A stretch of DNA of 64,000 nt from Azolla pinnata (taxonomy: Eukaryota; Streptophyta; Polypodiopsida; Salviniales; Salviniaceae): positions 1,276 to 65,275 of the forward strand of contig JBBBWG010033085.1 in assembly GCA_037176905.1 (NCBI GenBank). The letters run 5' to 3'. Positions 12,830 through 25,127 of the stretch are shown here, in pieces. A program made the translations under genes and the position numbers. The first letter of the stretch is position 1; each line of letters begins with the position of its first letter. The notes beneath the pieces were generated by a model that ran no database searches, was not told where the DNA came from, and was given only the letters and a program-made list of their open reading frames with translations.

Positions 12830-13650
12830 TTAAGTCATATTGACCTCTTAACGTCCAAACAAGCTCCTTCCAAATAACCGCTACGTTGGAGGCACCACAG
12901 GTCCTTGAAAACGTGTTATGTATCTAACATTGTGGTAGAACTCAAAAGCTCCCATTTGATAAGATATTTTGCCCTACTTCCTTGATACATATCTTGATTC
13001 TCTAGTTCATGGCTGATTCAACTAGAAGAAACACAGATCAAATATGAATCATCTGAGAGCTCATGCATAAAAGCTATATTGGATCTTGATGTCCAAAACT
13101 ACTTGTCCCCATGAAATACAAGCCATACACACCCAATGGAGTGCATATTTGTATCATACAATCCCAAGCCTGTGGTGCAACATAACTTTCCCATAAACAA
13201 TGTTTCTGTGTTTCTCTATCATAATCACACATTGGGTAGACTGTCCAATATCTCATCCATTCTTGCCGTATGTCTATGGGCAGCGCATTATGGATTAATA
13301 ACCATTGAAAATAATAAATTTCTGTGTCTGTTTCCTTGCCCATAAGCTTTCCCAGAACTTTGATAAATAATCTTATGGTATTTCTAGTTGCATCCAAGAG
13401 GAAAAGGCGGCATGATCCTTTCGATTGATTGAACTAAGTATAGATCGTCCTAGCTTAACAGAATATTGAAAGGTCACACTTTTATTTGTGCTTAAATTAT
13501 TCTAGTCATACTCCCCCAAATTTCTTCTTCATTTGATGAATGACAAGATTTCTTATTATCCTAGCAAAGATAGCCATTGTTGAAATGGGTTCGAGAAAAG
13601 TAGGTCCTTGAAGACATTTAAGAGGTTTTTGAGTCAGATTTACACACCTC
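12830..13650 (-). mobile_element. Decayed LINE (non-LTR retrotransposon) 3' portion
   Basis: On the minus strand an open stretch at 13397-13074 encodes a zinc-binding reverse-transcriptase C-terminal (zf-RVT-like) region: WLLIHNALPI, then YPMCDYDRETQKHCLWES and PQAW. This has the C-x2-C...H spacing seen after the RT domain in plant LINEs. Further along (about 12930-12840), in another frame, VAVIWKELVWTLRGQYDLIK resembles the tail seen in the LINE at 56.5 kb. Frame changes and stops separate the pieces, so the copy is dead. I found no poly(A) tail or target-site duplication. Limits are approximate, and 13650-14030 may hold more of the element. Confidence 0.65.
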
Positions 13651-14134
13651 GCCAAATATACCAAATGGAAGATAACAATACATGGTTAAGCACCGCAACT
13701 CTTTTAACGAATGCGAGGGCTTTTTGCCGCAAGTGATATCCAAAGACACCTGGTATTATGATCTTGAAACTCAAATGATGTATACATGGAGAGATCCATT
13801 ATGTGCAATATCACAACGTTTGGATGCCATCTCCCAAAAAATGACTTTTGAAAATGACTCACCTCCAGCACGAGATATAAATCACAAGGCATCAACAATG
13901 ATGTAGGTAAGCATTCGAAGGCAGCATAAACTGATACACCACATTCATGAAGTTCCAACAACATTCCCATGAAGTCAAAACAATGGTACAAATACAACTG
14001 AAACATAAAACTCGGTTCTTAGAACAGCAACGGCGGCATCATGATATGCACTGAACCATAAATCTCTTATGCTCTATCGAAGCCAAAGGGGGACCAAAAT
14101 AAGTTCTACGTTTTGTGTAGCATTACCTTGGGTA

Positions 14135-16906
14135 TCATAAACTAGGAAGGGTCCATCCCAAGAACTGTTTAAGCTCGTCATAAAGAACTAAGATCAAGGC
14201 AGCACCAGTTCCCCGAAACATGTTCGAAACCGCACCTCCGTAGAACGATCGAATGCCTTCTCTGCGGTACAGCTTTCTCCAACAATCCCAAGTACTGCTA
14301 TAAAGCTGTTGCTCCAAACCTGCTTGCATCATCATTCGCCTCCGGACAGTGTCTAGTGGGTATGAAACCAAACCAGCTGAAGTCGTGACAACTTGGGCAG
14401 CCAACCACCTCTTCCAAAACGGAATCCCTGCGGAATCTTTCGCCATCATCTCTTTCGCGGTATCAAAGCCGCCGAAGTATATTCCTCGATGCACTATCAT
14501 ACCGTGAATTGATGCCGGTAGACCCCTATACATGCCTCGAATACCATCTTTGCTATGAATAGTTTTGACAAAATGAAGTAATCCTTTGAATTGTCGCGAT
14601 TCGGCTCTACCCATATCTGCCGCAATCCGTGTGTGAGCTATATCTAAAGGATATACCACTACTAGTGCTGTACATCCAGCTAATGCTCCAGCTATGAAAT
14701 TGTACTGTGCTGATTTGATAATGTCATCGTTTTTCTGACCTGAAGTAAGTATAGTCCTATATAAATCCTGCGAAAGAAAAGAGGAAAAGCATGTTAAAAT
14801 AGCAAGATCATAAGAGTGTGTATTAATTTAGTGAAACTTGGGTGTCTCATTCGTCAGCTATATATTCTTGTTCAACAAGCAAGATAATGTTCCCCACAAA
14901 GGCTTTTGCCCCAGTTCACCCAAATTCTTAACAGTGTCTGACTCAGAAAGAGCAGGTTTATCATCAACTTGATATCTATCAGAGCTTTGACAAAAGAAAA
15001 AATATTATGATCAACACCAATTTTGTGAGCTCATAAAATAGAAAAAGGAAAACTGCATAAGTTCAGTGTGAATATGTTTACCGGGGTATTTGTTTATATG
15101 TATGCATAGATGTACAATTATATAATATGCAAACACAAATAATATATGATTAATGAAAAACAAAAGCACATATTAGATCAAAAAGCAAGAGCAATAAAAC
15201 TCGACTAAACAAGTCACTTAACAAATATTGACTCATTCATCGCTTCCAAGTTTTCACAGTTGAAACTCCTCAATATGACATAATCAGAGGAGCTGAATGA
15301 TTCTCCAGCATATCATAGTTGGTCAAACTACACATGCTTCAGCAATGGATTTCACACCAATTTTAATTCAATCCGTGCAGAGATGCATAGTACAGCACTA
15401 AACCATGCTAAATTGTATCATAAACTCTGGTGTGAATTTTTTATAAAGGGTCAATAGCCACTTTTAGTTCACACCTTTCAGACACATGCATGTCGATATA
15501 CCATGGGCCCAATCCAGCAATATAAATTTGTATGTGAAGTATTTCTCAATAGGTTGATACCCAGTTTAGGTTTAAGACATATCCAAATAAAATACATGAT
15601 GAGACCGTAAAACTCATTGGCACCTAAGCACAGGAATAAAATCAGAATATATGAACAGCCTCAGTGACAAAAAAACCTAAACAAAAGGCTTACTTGTTAT
15701 CATGACTGGCCAAAAACGGGTATAATAAGATTATAGAACCAATGGTTTACCATTTCAATCACTCATCAAGATATGAGACGTAATTTCCACGGTGATGAAG
15801 TAATCAACTAGCAAAGAGGAGATAATTAAAAACCCATCCCATGAAAAGAGTAAAGAATGCCCTGGAAATTGAAACATACAAGCAAGTAAAGATTATTATC
15901 AAGGAATGGTATATGCATTAAGCAAATAATCAGTTGAAATCAAGTCATCATTCCCATCAAAAACAAGTGGAAGGATAGAGTGCAGTTATGTCTACATTCA
16001 TGAACAACAGAAATTGATCCCAAAGAAATGAGAAAACCAACCTTGCTACAAAAGCTGAAATGATTTATAAAGGCGTTTATGAACCATGTAACTTACATGA
16101 TAGGAATGCGACTGTTTTAGCCTAGTAAACTTGATTAACTTATACAAACTGTCAGATTAGTAGAACCCCAAACTAGTCGCTACCAATATAGGAAACAACA
16201 AAATGTTCTTCTAACCTACTGAGTATGGTTAGCAAACATCTAGAATTCAGAACTTAGGACCGTGTTCTTTTAACCTTAATGAATGGGCTTAACGACTATC
16301 TACAACTTGGACCTCAATTTTGGAACTTAGGAAAGAATTCTTTAACCTGATGAACATGGTTAACAAACATCTAGATTTTCACAATTGGAAAGCGAGAAAC
16401 CAATGGCATACCTTGCATGAGAAGTTGAGGGCAAGCGATGGGTAGTATCGCAAGACACTGCTACCATTACCTCTCCAGAGGGAGAAGAACCCTTCTTCTT
16501 TTGTTACTCTCACAATACAATCTAGCATGCCATTGTATCGTTTATGGTGGCCACCCATGATGGCAATGTTGCTATCCTGAGTCTGGAGGAGTAATTTTGT
16601 TCTCTCTATGGGGGCCACGATCGTGTGTGCAACCCCCCCCATCAAGCCACCTGCTATCAAGTCTCGGGAGAAATTCTTCCATATCTGATGAGAGAAGCTG
16701 GTTGCTGGGTGTGAAACCATTCCCACCTCGGGGCATGGTCCTTTCTTCTCGAGCCCCTGATCTTGCAATGGCCATGTAGCAACCGAAGAAGAAGATGATG
16801 ATGATGTGGCCGAGTGTGAATTCGACTTCCGCTCTTGAGAGGCCGTGATGTTGTTATTGTTAGTACCTGTCGTAGGTAAAGTTGGGTTTCTCCATCCTGC
16901 TACCAT
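14135..16906 (-). CDS. PM-ANT1-like adenine nucleotide carrier (mitochondrial carrier family)
   Basis: Two coding exons, 16906-16412 and 14767-14135, encode 375 residues. Three carrier repeats each have the Px[DE]xx[KR] signature: PIERTK at residues 99-104, PLDIAHTR, and PLDTVRRRMMM. The last contains the RRRMMM hallmark of ADP/ATP carriers. Runs such as GGVAHTIVAPIERTKLLLQ, WRGNGSSVLRYYPSLALNFS and RGLPASIHGMIVHRG match the Arabidopsis plasma-membrane ATP exporter PM-ANT1 much better than mitochondrial AAC or ER-ANT1. A Ser/Asn-rich extension of about 75 residues precedes the first repeat and does not look like a clear presequence. The intron is about 1.6 kb. Cellular location is inferred from family resemblance only. 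The gene looks intact. It is divergent from the helicase gene at 20.5 kb. Confidence 0.93.
16205..16380. repeat. Three imperfect copies of a 60-75 bp intronic repeat
   Basis: Each copy runs roughly TTCTTTTAACCT..TGA.., ATGGTTAGCAAACATCTA, GAA...GGAACTTAGGA. The array ends about 30 bp from the donor of the carrier gene's first coding exon. It is diverged and has no visible coding content. Confidence 0.7.
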
Positions 16907-17796
16907 TAAATTGAGATTCTTGATGGATCCTTACAACAACAAAATTGCAGGCTTCACCTAGTGTAAGGAAAATAAAACAGATAAAAAAGAGACACTTGAG
17001 AGAATGACATAACATGCTACTCAATCACATAAAGAAGAAAAGGAATGTATGAGTTTGAGAGAACGGCATAACATGCTATTCAGCTTTTAAAGAAAAGAAG
17101 AAATGCATGAGATAGAGAAAGTTTACTTTGATTGTTTGCATTTTACAAATTTAGGGTTGGAAAATTGTAAATCTTCATTTAGTATGGCAGAACAGTCTCA
17201 GTCTTTCTGTTTACACGAAAGTGAAATATTACAAACCTAATTTACCTATGCAAAAGAACTTCTGATTCCTCGGTTGTGTTTTAAAAAAAGGAGAAAACTG
17301 ATTCTTGTTGGGATTATATGAATCTTAATTCCATGCTCAGAGAATTTTATTTTTTTTGAACTCGGATTTCAATATGCACGACACAAAAACGTGCTCCTAG
17401 TTGCAACAACCCCCTCTTCTCATTTCTCCCTGCATCGAGATCTAGCCTTTATTTTTACTTCTTGGTGCACAAAAAGCCCTAACTTCTCTGCTCTCTTCAC
17501 AAACACCATAAGCCGTTAACCTTGTCCATATGTGAACATGATCAATCTGTTTTGTGCATCTAGGAACCCTAATTTACCTCTGCCAAAATAGAAACTAGCA
17601 ACACAATGAAGCCAAGAAGCTCTGTTTTTTTGTTACATGAAAAAGAAACATCCTGATTTCCCTCTCTGCTCGATGGAAACCAGATTAAAACTTCGGTTAC
17701 GCAGCTCAAAAGACAAAGATTAAATTTGGGTTGATTTCGTTTGTTAAAAAAGAAAAAAAAAGGGAGCCAGGATTTCCCCGTGAAGAAAAGACATAC

Positions 17797-18080
17797 CTGG
17801 AGAGGAAGCAGAGACTTGCACTGAAATCGTAGAAATGGGGGGGGGTGGAGGGGGGGGAGAGGGGGAGGAGGCAGGTGGGGAGGTAGAAGCGGAGAGAAGA
17901 AAAGAAGAACAAAAAGGAGCTTTGCTTTAAAGAAATCCTGTTCTTAAGCAAAGAACAGCCAAGTTCCGGGACCCACAGAGGAGGGGGGAAAGGCTCCCTC
18001 TCTCTCTCGCCTCCTGCATCTCCTCTTCTCTTTTTTATCTGCCTCCTCATCCAATCCGATCTGCTCCGCGTCGGCTTCAT
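17797..18080 (-). other. Candidate 5' untranslated exon of the adenine nucleotide carrier
   Basis: A minus-strand donor (CCAG then GTATGTC) lies at about 17797. Upstream is a CT/GA-rich segment and then a sharp change to the TTTTTGC array. A possible acceptor (TTGTAAG) lies about 20 bp before the ATG at 16906. This suggests a leader intron of roughly 870 bp. The exact transcription start is not visible. Confidence 0.4.
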
Positions 18081-18222
18081 TCAGTATTTAGTCAATTCTC
18101 GCTCGCGCTCGCGGCCTCTTTGCGCATGTCGATCCAGTTCCTCTCTGCGTTTCCTGGTTCTGCGTTTCTGGTTCTGCGTTTTCCCCTTCTTCTTCGTTCT
18201 TCCGCCTGCTGCTTTTCCGCTC

Positions 18223-18503
18223 GTTGCTTTTTGCTTTTTGCTTTTTTGCTTTTTGCTTTTTGCTTTTTTCTTCTTGCTTTTTGCTTCTTGCTTTTTGCTC
18301 TTTGCTTTTTGCTTCTTGCTTTTTGCTTCTTTCTTTTTGCTTCTTGCTTTTTGCTTCTTGCTTTTTGCTCCTTGCTTTTTGCTTCTTGCTTTTTGCTCTT
18401 TGCTTTTTGCTCTTTGCAATTTCTCTTTTGCCTTTTTACTCTTTGCTTTCTGCTCTTTTGCTTTTTGTTCTTTTGCTTTTTGCTCTTTGCTTTTTGCTTT
18501 TTA
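18223..18503. repeat. TTTTTGCT / TTCTTGCT array
   Basis: About 280 bp of TTTTTGC, TTCTTGC and TCTTTGC heptamers to octamers in mixed order. It is almost entirely pyrimidine plus G on the plus strand. All three frames stay open on both strands, which produces long false reading frames rich in Cys/Phe/Leu or Lys/Ser/Gln. It sits just upstream of the probable carrier leader. Confidence 0.95.
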
Positions 18504-19432
18504 GGATCTGGTCCATCTCTCCTTTTGCGGTGGCCCCTGTTCTGGGCTTTTTTTCTTCCCTGCTTCCGCGCTTTTCCAGCTTCCGGCAGGCTTTCTGCTG
18601 TTATCGGCTTTGTGGGGTTTTCTGGGATTCTTCTCGGCTGTTATCATCATCGCTACACACGTCCTGATCCGGGCTACCATTGTGCTTCGCGTCCGATCGG
18701 ATCGCTTCTCTACTTTTTCTTGCCACACTGCCTCCGCCGGCTCGATTCGCTCGCTTTGTGGATCTATCCCCCCGATGCATCGATTGATCCCGTTGCGTTT
18801 TTCGGTTTCCCAGTTTCTGCTTTCGTCCCTCGGTCCCTTTTTGACCCTTCCTACACTGCGGTGAGGATGGGGGTCAGTTACCTCACGAAAAACACCACCA
18901 TCGCGTGGGTTTTGCATCTTTTTTTTTCGCTCTCCTGCTAGATCGGCTCAGTCAGACTTTGCCTAGTCTGACACTATTGAGGATGATGGTTGAGGATGAT
19001 GGTGTTCCGCAGCTATGCCCAAGCCTCGGGTTAAGGAAGCTGAGGTGACGAGGCACGGGCGTGTGTAGCGGATCTTTGGCAATTATTCTTCTTCCCTGTT
19101 CAACAACCGAAAGCACGTGGAATATTCTTACTCCTCCCTTTTCTTTCTCTTCTGGAAAGATTCTTCCTAACTAATGAGCAATGGGCCATGCATCGCATCT
19201 TTCAAAGTTAAGCTTCTTAGCCGAAGAAAAACAGGCAACTGTAGAAATTCAACAAGAGTCATGTAATGCTAATTGTGGCATCGTAGGCTTTGTTGGCATT
19301 CCCTTCGGTAGCACGATATCAACCTCAACTTGTAATCGTCCAAGATATCATGTGATCCATAATGTGTCTCCTGTTTCAATTTCAGAGAAGATATTGACAA
19401 ATCGAATTCGAACTTTTAATCTTGTCTAATGT
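18504..19432. other. Intergenic region of a divergent gene pair
   Basis: No supported gene. Open frames in this GC-richer segment (18500-18950) resemble no known protein. It lies between the carrier (minus) and the helicase (plus), so it probably contains promoter sequence for one or both. Confidence 0.4.
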
Positions 19433-19675
19433 AAGTGCTTTAATAGGTCGGTCCCGATTTTGGCAATCAGCAAGATCATGCTCTTCTTGCTAGATTTTGA
19501 CTCATGATTAGTAGAAGAGTATGGATCAAATGGAATATGATCTGAAAAGTGCTTTAATAGGTCGGTCGATGTCTCTACCCCGATTTTGGCAATCTGCAAG
19601 ATCATGGTCTTCTTGCTAGATTTCGACTCGTGATTAGTAGAAGAGTCTGGATCAGATGGAATATGATCAGATCAC
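19433..19675. repeat. Direct tandem duplication of about 115-125 bp
   Basis: The first copy begins at about 19433 and the second at about 19548. Both contain AGTGCTTTAATAGGTCGGTC, CCCGATTTTGGCAATC, TCTTCTTGCTAGATTT and ATGGAATATGATC. The second copy has an extra 12 bp near its start. Few substitutions separate them, so the duplication is fairly young. Confidence 0.9.
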
Positions 19676-19964
19676 AAGATATCGTGCCGTGAAATTTTCC
19701 AATCCCTACGAGCTAGTAAACGAAGCTTTGCTCGTCGCGAACTCTTATGCACGCAATAGCCACATGCCACAACTAGTGGCAAGTGATGTTACTTCCTCTA
19801 GTCCACTGATGAGCCATGGAAAGCGATACAGCCGAGGACGATCTTTAAAAAGAATCTCACGACTTTCAGCACCGATATACTTACATACTGGGGATTTCCT
19901 CTGCCGCCATCGGGGCATCTGTTTCGCTGATCGGATCACTTGCAATGGTTTCTTTGCAAGGCAT

Positions 19965-20450
19965 TTGGATGAATGCATGTACACCATACCATGCTTGTGA
20001 ATGCATGCATGCATGTCATGCATGCTATGGACAAGAAGGTACAGTTGTATGAATGTATGTGTGCCTTAAGTACATCGAAACCATGTATGTCGAGACTGCA
20101 TGTACACCATGCCTATGTATGTATGCGTGCACGAGCGTATGCTATGCGTGCATGTACGCCATGCCTATATGCGTATACACCATTGTGTATGTATGTATGC
20201 ATAATGCATGCATGTGTGTGTGTAAGTATGTGTGTGTAGGCTGCATGCTTGCATGTGTGTAAATTGCATGTATTGATGTGTATGCATGTGACCGCATGTA
20301 TTCATGGCATGTATGTATGTATGTATGATATCGTATGTATGTATCTACGCCATCGTATATAAATATGTACGCCATCGTATGTATCTATGTAGGTATGCGC
20401 GCCATGCGCATGCATGTATGTGTGCATACATACACATACCTGCAGAAGAA
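19965..20450. repeat. CATG/TATG (RY-type) simple-sequence array
   Basis: Dense ATGCATGC, TGTATGTATG and TGTGTGTG runs, mostly alternating purine-pyrimidine. The array ends about 40 bp before the helicase start codon, so it must lie in the promoter or leader of that gene. Open frames across it encode only Met/Cys/Tyr/His/Val strings and are not genes. Confidence 0.93.
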
Positions 20451-20487
20451 AGATCTCTGCAGAAGAAGGCGACGGCGTTCGATTGCC

Positions 20488-23400
20488 ATGGCTATGGTAG
20501 CTCCTCCTCCCTCCGCTTCCTGCTTCCCCGCCGAGACAGCTGCAGACGCCGAGGAAGGACGTGCCTCCACCGGAAACCGCAACAGCGCCCTGACTCGAGT
20601 GCCGTTCTCTGAGCTCCATCCACCCTTGTCTCCCGTTACGCTCCAAGTCCTGAAATCTCAAGGATTCCATCTCGCCACGCCCGTTCAGGCCGCCACTATA
20701 CCCCTCCTCGTGAGCCACAAGGATGTCTCCGTCGATGCTGCCACTGGCTCCGGGAAAACTCTGGCTTTCCTTCTTCCCATGCTGGAGATATTGCAGAGGA
20801 TCTCGCCTCCTCTCAGCGCTTTCCAGGTTCATATCTTTCGCTCCGCAGTGTTTGTTGCTCTCTCTCTCTCTGTGTATGATTCTTCCCCAGCGAAAAAAGA
20901 AGTACTTGACACTGGCATATGTGGCACATTAAGTCTTGTTTCATCGGAGCTAAAAGAAAATGGTTATCACCTGTGCCAATTCATTCGACGACAAACTATA
21001 CGTGGCAATGCCAAAGGAATGGTGTAAGATGTTAACACGAGGGCAGTGTATTGCTCACAAAAGGCATGTGGCACTTCATTTGGCCACGAATTGTACGTGG
21101 CATGGCCAATGGAACGGTGTAAGATGATGACATGAGGGCATTGTATTGACTAAAAACAGCATGTGGCATAACGAAGCGCTGATGTGACAACAATGATCAT
21201 CGACTGCCAAAGAAGCAGTGCTAGCAATTGAAATTCGTGTTTTTGTTGAGATAGTCTTTTTCCTAGCTCCATGAAGTATTCTCTTCCTAAGAAGTCTACC
21301 AATATGAATGTTGGATTCACAAGGAATGGAAATGGAGCGTGAATTGTGGAACTTAATGATTTGCAAAACGTGTGAAGCATGGCATGGTGTTAGGGTTCTG
21401 ATGTGGCAGCGTTGCATTGTTTGCAGAAGTTAAATGGCTCAGCAGAATGCTGATGTGGTTTATGAAAGAACAGATGGTAGCAAATCATTTTGCAAGGTAG
21501 TCTACTGAAAGAAATGACAGGGAAATGTTTCCTTGAACGAACTTGTTGTTTTATGCCATAGATTGGTATGCAAGGTCAAATTCACCAAATACTGGCATAA
21601 ATTGTTTCAGTACATTCAATCAGTTTTACTTGGCTTTACTATTTGAAATGGATTCCTGAGGGGTCCTGCCAATATTTATGCTTAGATTGTTATGCCCCGT
21701 CGATGCTTACCAAAGACAGGTTCAAATACCTATAGACACACAATTTTCTGGTTCTTTGACAATCAAATGATTTAATATGTAATATATATATATATATATA
21801 GATTCATACAATGAGACAAACATAATGCAACAATGAAAGACCTAGGCTAAAAAGATCTTATTGATTCTGGAAGTGATAAAATTTTCTGCATGGTGCAAAG
21901 GTCTTAGAAGGGTAGATGATGGTTTTGTTTTTTGTTTTTTGATAATTTTGTAGTGCAGTTTGATTGTGGTTGTGTAAAATGATTATGTTTATTAAAATGC
22001 TTCATAATTCAGAAAGCATCTCTAAAGAAAATGTATTTATCCATGGGCATTTTCATGTAGATAATAGCTAGTTTCTTCCATCTTTCTATCAAGACTTGAA
22101 ATTTATTGGGATTTCTGTTACCATTATGGTTTTTTGCTCTTGTTAGACTCTTTGTATTAACGTTTGATACTTCACGTGCTCAATTATATAGGTTGGGGCA
22201 GTCATAGTTTCGCCAACACGAGAGCTTGCATCTCAAATATACCACGTGGCAGAACCTTTTGTTAATGCCATGCCAAATATCCGGCTCATGCTTCTGGTTG
22301 GAGGGACAGATGTAACTGTCGATTTGAAGAAAGTAAATGAAAATGGAGTGAATATTATAGTAGGCACTCCTGGACGGATAGCTAACATAATGGACCGCTC
22401 GTCGCTAGAATTCAAAATGCTTGAGGTATTCAGTTCTATTATTTTCACATACATCTCAAAATTTTGTGTGCCATGGAATGAAAACATTTCATATCTGTAT
22501 ATGTCGAAATAAAGCAGTATACTTTGAAATTTGTTGGCTATTGTAATTAAATTGTACTGATCCAATAGGTCCTTATCCTAGACGAGGCAGATCGTCTACT
22601 TGAAATGGGCTTTCAGAAGCAGCTATCAACAATAATTTCCCGACTTCCGAAACAAAGGAGAACTGGTCTTTTCTCGGCAACACAGACAGAAGCAGTGGAA
22701 GAACTTGCAAAGGCAGGTCTGAGAAATCCTGTTCGTGTGGAAGTTAAAACAGAGATGAAATCTGCTTCTTCAGCCGTGAGTGTAGATGACGGTCTCTCAT
22801 GCTCTAAAACGCCATCCTCTCTTAAGATTCAGGTACTTAGATGTCTTTAACATATGCTGCATATTTCTATCTTTGAGAGGATGATAAGTTGCAGTATATG
22901 TGCAGTACTTAGAATGTGAAGGAGATGAGAAACCATCTTGGCTTGTTCAGCTTTTCCTTGAATTATCTTCTGCAAAAGTCATAGTGTAAGTTTCAATGGG
23001 TCAGCAATTTCTTCCATTCTTAGCAGTTATATTTGGTGACCAATTGATTTGCTGCTGCAGGTATTTTATGACATGTGCTTGTGTGGATTTTTGGGGTACA
23101 GTGCTTCCTTCGTTGGAAAGCTTGAAAAAGATTTCTATGATTTCCCTTCATGGGAGAATGAAGCAGGTAAGCAAGGATCCTTGATGTTTTTGGAACAGCT
23201 TAGTGTTATACATGAAACTGAGAAATTTGAATGTAAGTTGTAGAAACTTAAATTTTCTAATATTTAATATAGAACTGGAAATTGATACCCACGTCCAATG
23301 GCATTGATTGCATCACCTTTATGAAAATGTTTACCTCTACTATGATTGATGATTCATACATATGGATAGGACAACCGAGCCAGTAAGATTCAAGTTCTGA

Positions 23401-25127
23401 ATAATGTCCTTTCTATTGTGCAGTCAGTTCGAGAGAAAGCATTAGCTCAGTTTGCAAGTTTGCAGTCTGGGATTTTGCTTTGTACAGATGTTGCTGCTCG
23501 TGGGCTTGATATTCCAAATGTGGATTGGATTCTACAGGTAAATATGTGTACTCATTTAAATCATATGTTATCCTCTGAAGCTACTAGAGATTGCTGGTCG
23601 CAAAACTGACAAGTACTGTTCTTATATTTCCTTTCATACAGTATGATCCTCCTCAAGATCCCAATATGTTTGTCCATAGAGTGGGTCGCACGGCCCGGAT
23701 GGGAAGATCAGGAAATGCACTTGTGTTTCTTTCACCCAAGGTTTTGCTTTTGCTTACAGATTGTGTATTTTGCAGTTTAATCAAGTCACTTTTTTTGTAG
23801 GAGTTGCTGAGTCATAAGCTCATGATTTTCTTTGTTATACAGGAAGATACATATGTAGAATTCATGAAGATTAGAAAAGTACCAATTGAAAGAACAGAGA
23901 GAGAAGGAACAATCGAAGATGTTATTCCTATGGTTAGTATTGTAAAACATTTCTGTGGCTCTTCTATGAAAAAGCTAGGTAGGAAATGTCTTCTAGAAAG
24001 TGGAGTGCCTTGAGCTTTATTGTGGATGTTATTCCTAATGCTAGTAGTTACACCATTGTGTGGAAAGTTCCATTGGTGGACAATTTGGAATTAATTCTTT
24101 TAAGATGCATTTTCTGTTCAGACTCAAATCTGATCATTTTATGATGATACCATGGAAATTAAGTGCAAGTCTGCATGAAAGATTGCGTGAGGATTCTTGA
24201 TTAATGATTTCATTGAGTGCATGTGTCACAGATAAGAGCAGCAGCCATGAAAGATCGAGATGTTATGGAGAAAGGACTAAGAGCATTTGTTTCTTTCATA
24301 CGAGCTTATAAGGAGCATCAATGCACATACATTTTTAGGTTAGTTTTCTCTTTTTAGGTCTATAGAGACATTTATTTTGTGTGCTATTTATTTCTGGACA
24401 AAATTTCCTAACTCAAAAGTTGTGAGCTATTTCTAGATTGAAAGAGCTGGATGTAGGGAAACTGGCTATGGGTTATGGGTTGCTGCAACTTCCAACAATG
24501 TCAGAACTAAAGCGGGGCATCCTCTCAGTTGAAAATTTTAAGCCAGTGGAAGGGGTTGATTTTACGGCGATCCGTTACAAGTAATATGTCCACATGTTAT
24601 CTTTTTTCTATATCAAATTATTTGATATAAGTGTATGTGTAAAGGTTTGAAAGTTTAGTTGTGACAAGATGCTCTCTTCTAACAGAGATAAAGCACGAGA
24701 AAAGCAACGCCAAAAGAAGATCAAAGATAGGGAACTTCAAAGCCAAGATGAGAACAAGGAAAGGACCCGTGTTGGTGGTTCCAAACAAGAGGGTATGGAA
24801 AACGGTAAGAAAGAGAGGAGATTAACAAGCAAAAAGCGTAAAGCTTCTCAGGACATGGAAGATGATAGGGAGATGGAGGAAGAATATCGTTTACTAAGGA
24901 AGATAAAAAAAGGTCTGATTAGTGATAGTGCTGAAACAATTAGTGATGATGATTCTGAGAACCTGAGCAACAAAGAGAAACTAAGAAAAGTTGGAATACA
25001 TGCTAAGAAAGTTAAAGGGAAAGAAATCAAAGGAAAACGAAAAGTAACAGAGCAGAAACAGAAGAAAAGAGAGAAGAGCAAAATAAAAAAGAATCACATG
25101 AGAAAATTTAGCCATCGTTCCAAGTGA
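20488..25127 (+). CDS. RH18: DEAD-box ATP-dependent RNA helicase, RH18/DDX55/Spb4 type
   Basis: Nucleolar helicase family needed for 60S ribosomal subunit maturation. Eleven exons: 20488-20826, 22192-22425, 22569-22832, 22906-22985, 23061-23166, 23424-23537, 23642-23740, 23843-23932, 24232-24338, 24437-24580, 24686-25127. Total 2019 nt, 672 residues. Visible motifs: Q motif (F-x3-PPLSP...GF-x3-TPVQ) near 40-67, ATGSGKT 85-91, PTREL, TPGR, DEAD 196-199, SAT 227-229, [13 protein letters not shown] about 391-398. The C-terminal domain has [12 protein letters not shown] and [12 protein letters not shown], specific to the Spb4/DDX55 branch. About 150 residues of Lys/Glu-rich tail follow, with several basic clusters that could act as nuclear or nucleolar signals. 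The ATG (GCCATGG context) is the first after the CATG array; a second ATG is two codons later. All phases agree, so the gene is intact. Intron 1 is 1.4 kb. Confidence 0.97.
20996..21167. repeat. Duplicated ~78-bp segment in helicase intron 1
   Basis: Two copies about 94 bp apart share ACGTGGCA..GCCAA.GGAA, GGTGTAAGATG.T.ACA, GAGGGCA.TGTATTG and GCATGTGGCA. A weaker third trace occurs at about 21378-21440. It lies within the intron and has no coding content. Confidence 0.8.

Noticed and set aside
18081-18941. Long open frames on both strands (273 aa plus, 112 aa minus)
   Set aside because: They consist of the TTTTTGC array read as Phe/Cys/Leu or Lys/Ser/Gln strings, with no domain; adjacent sequence has no support.
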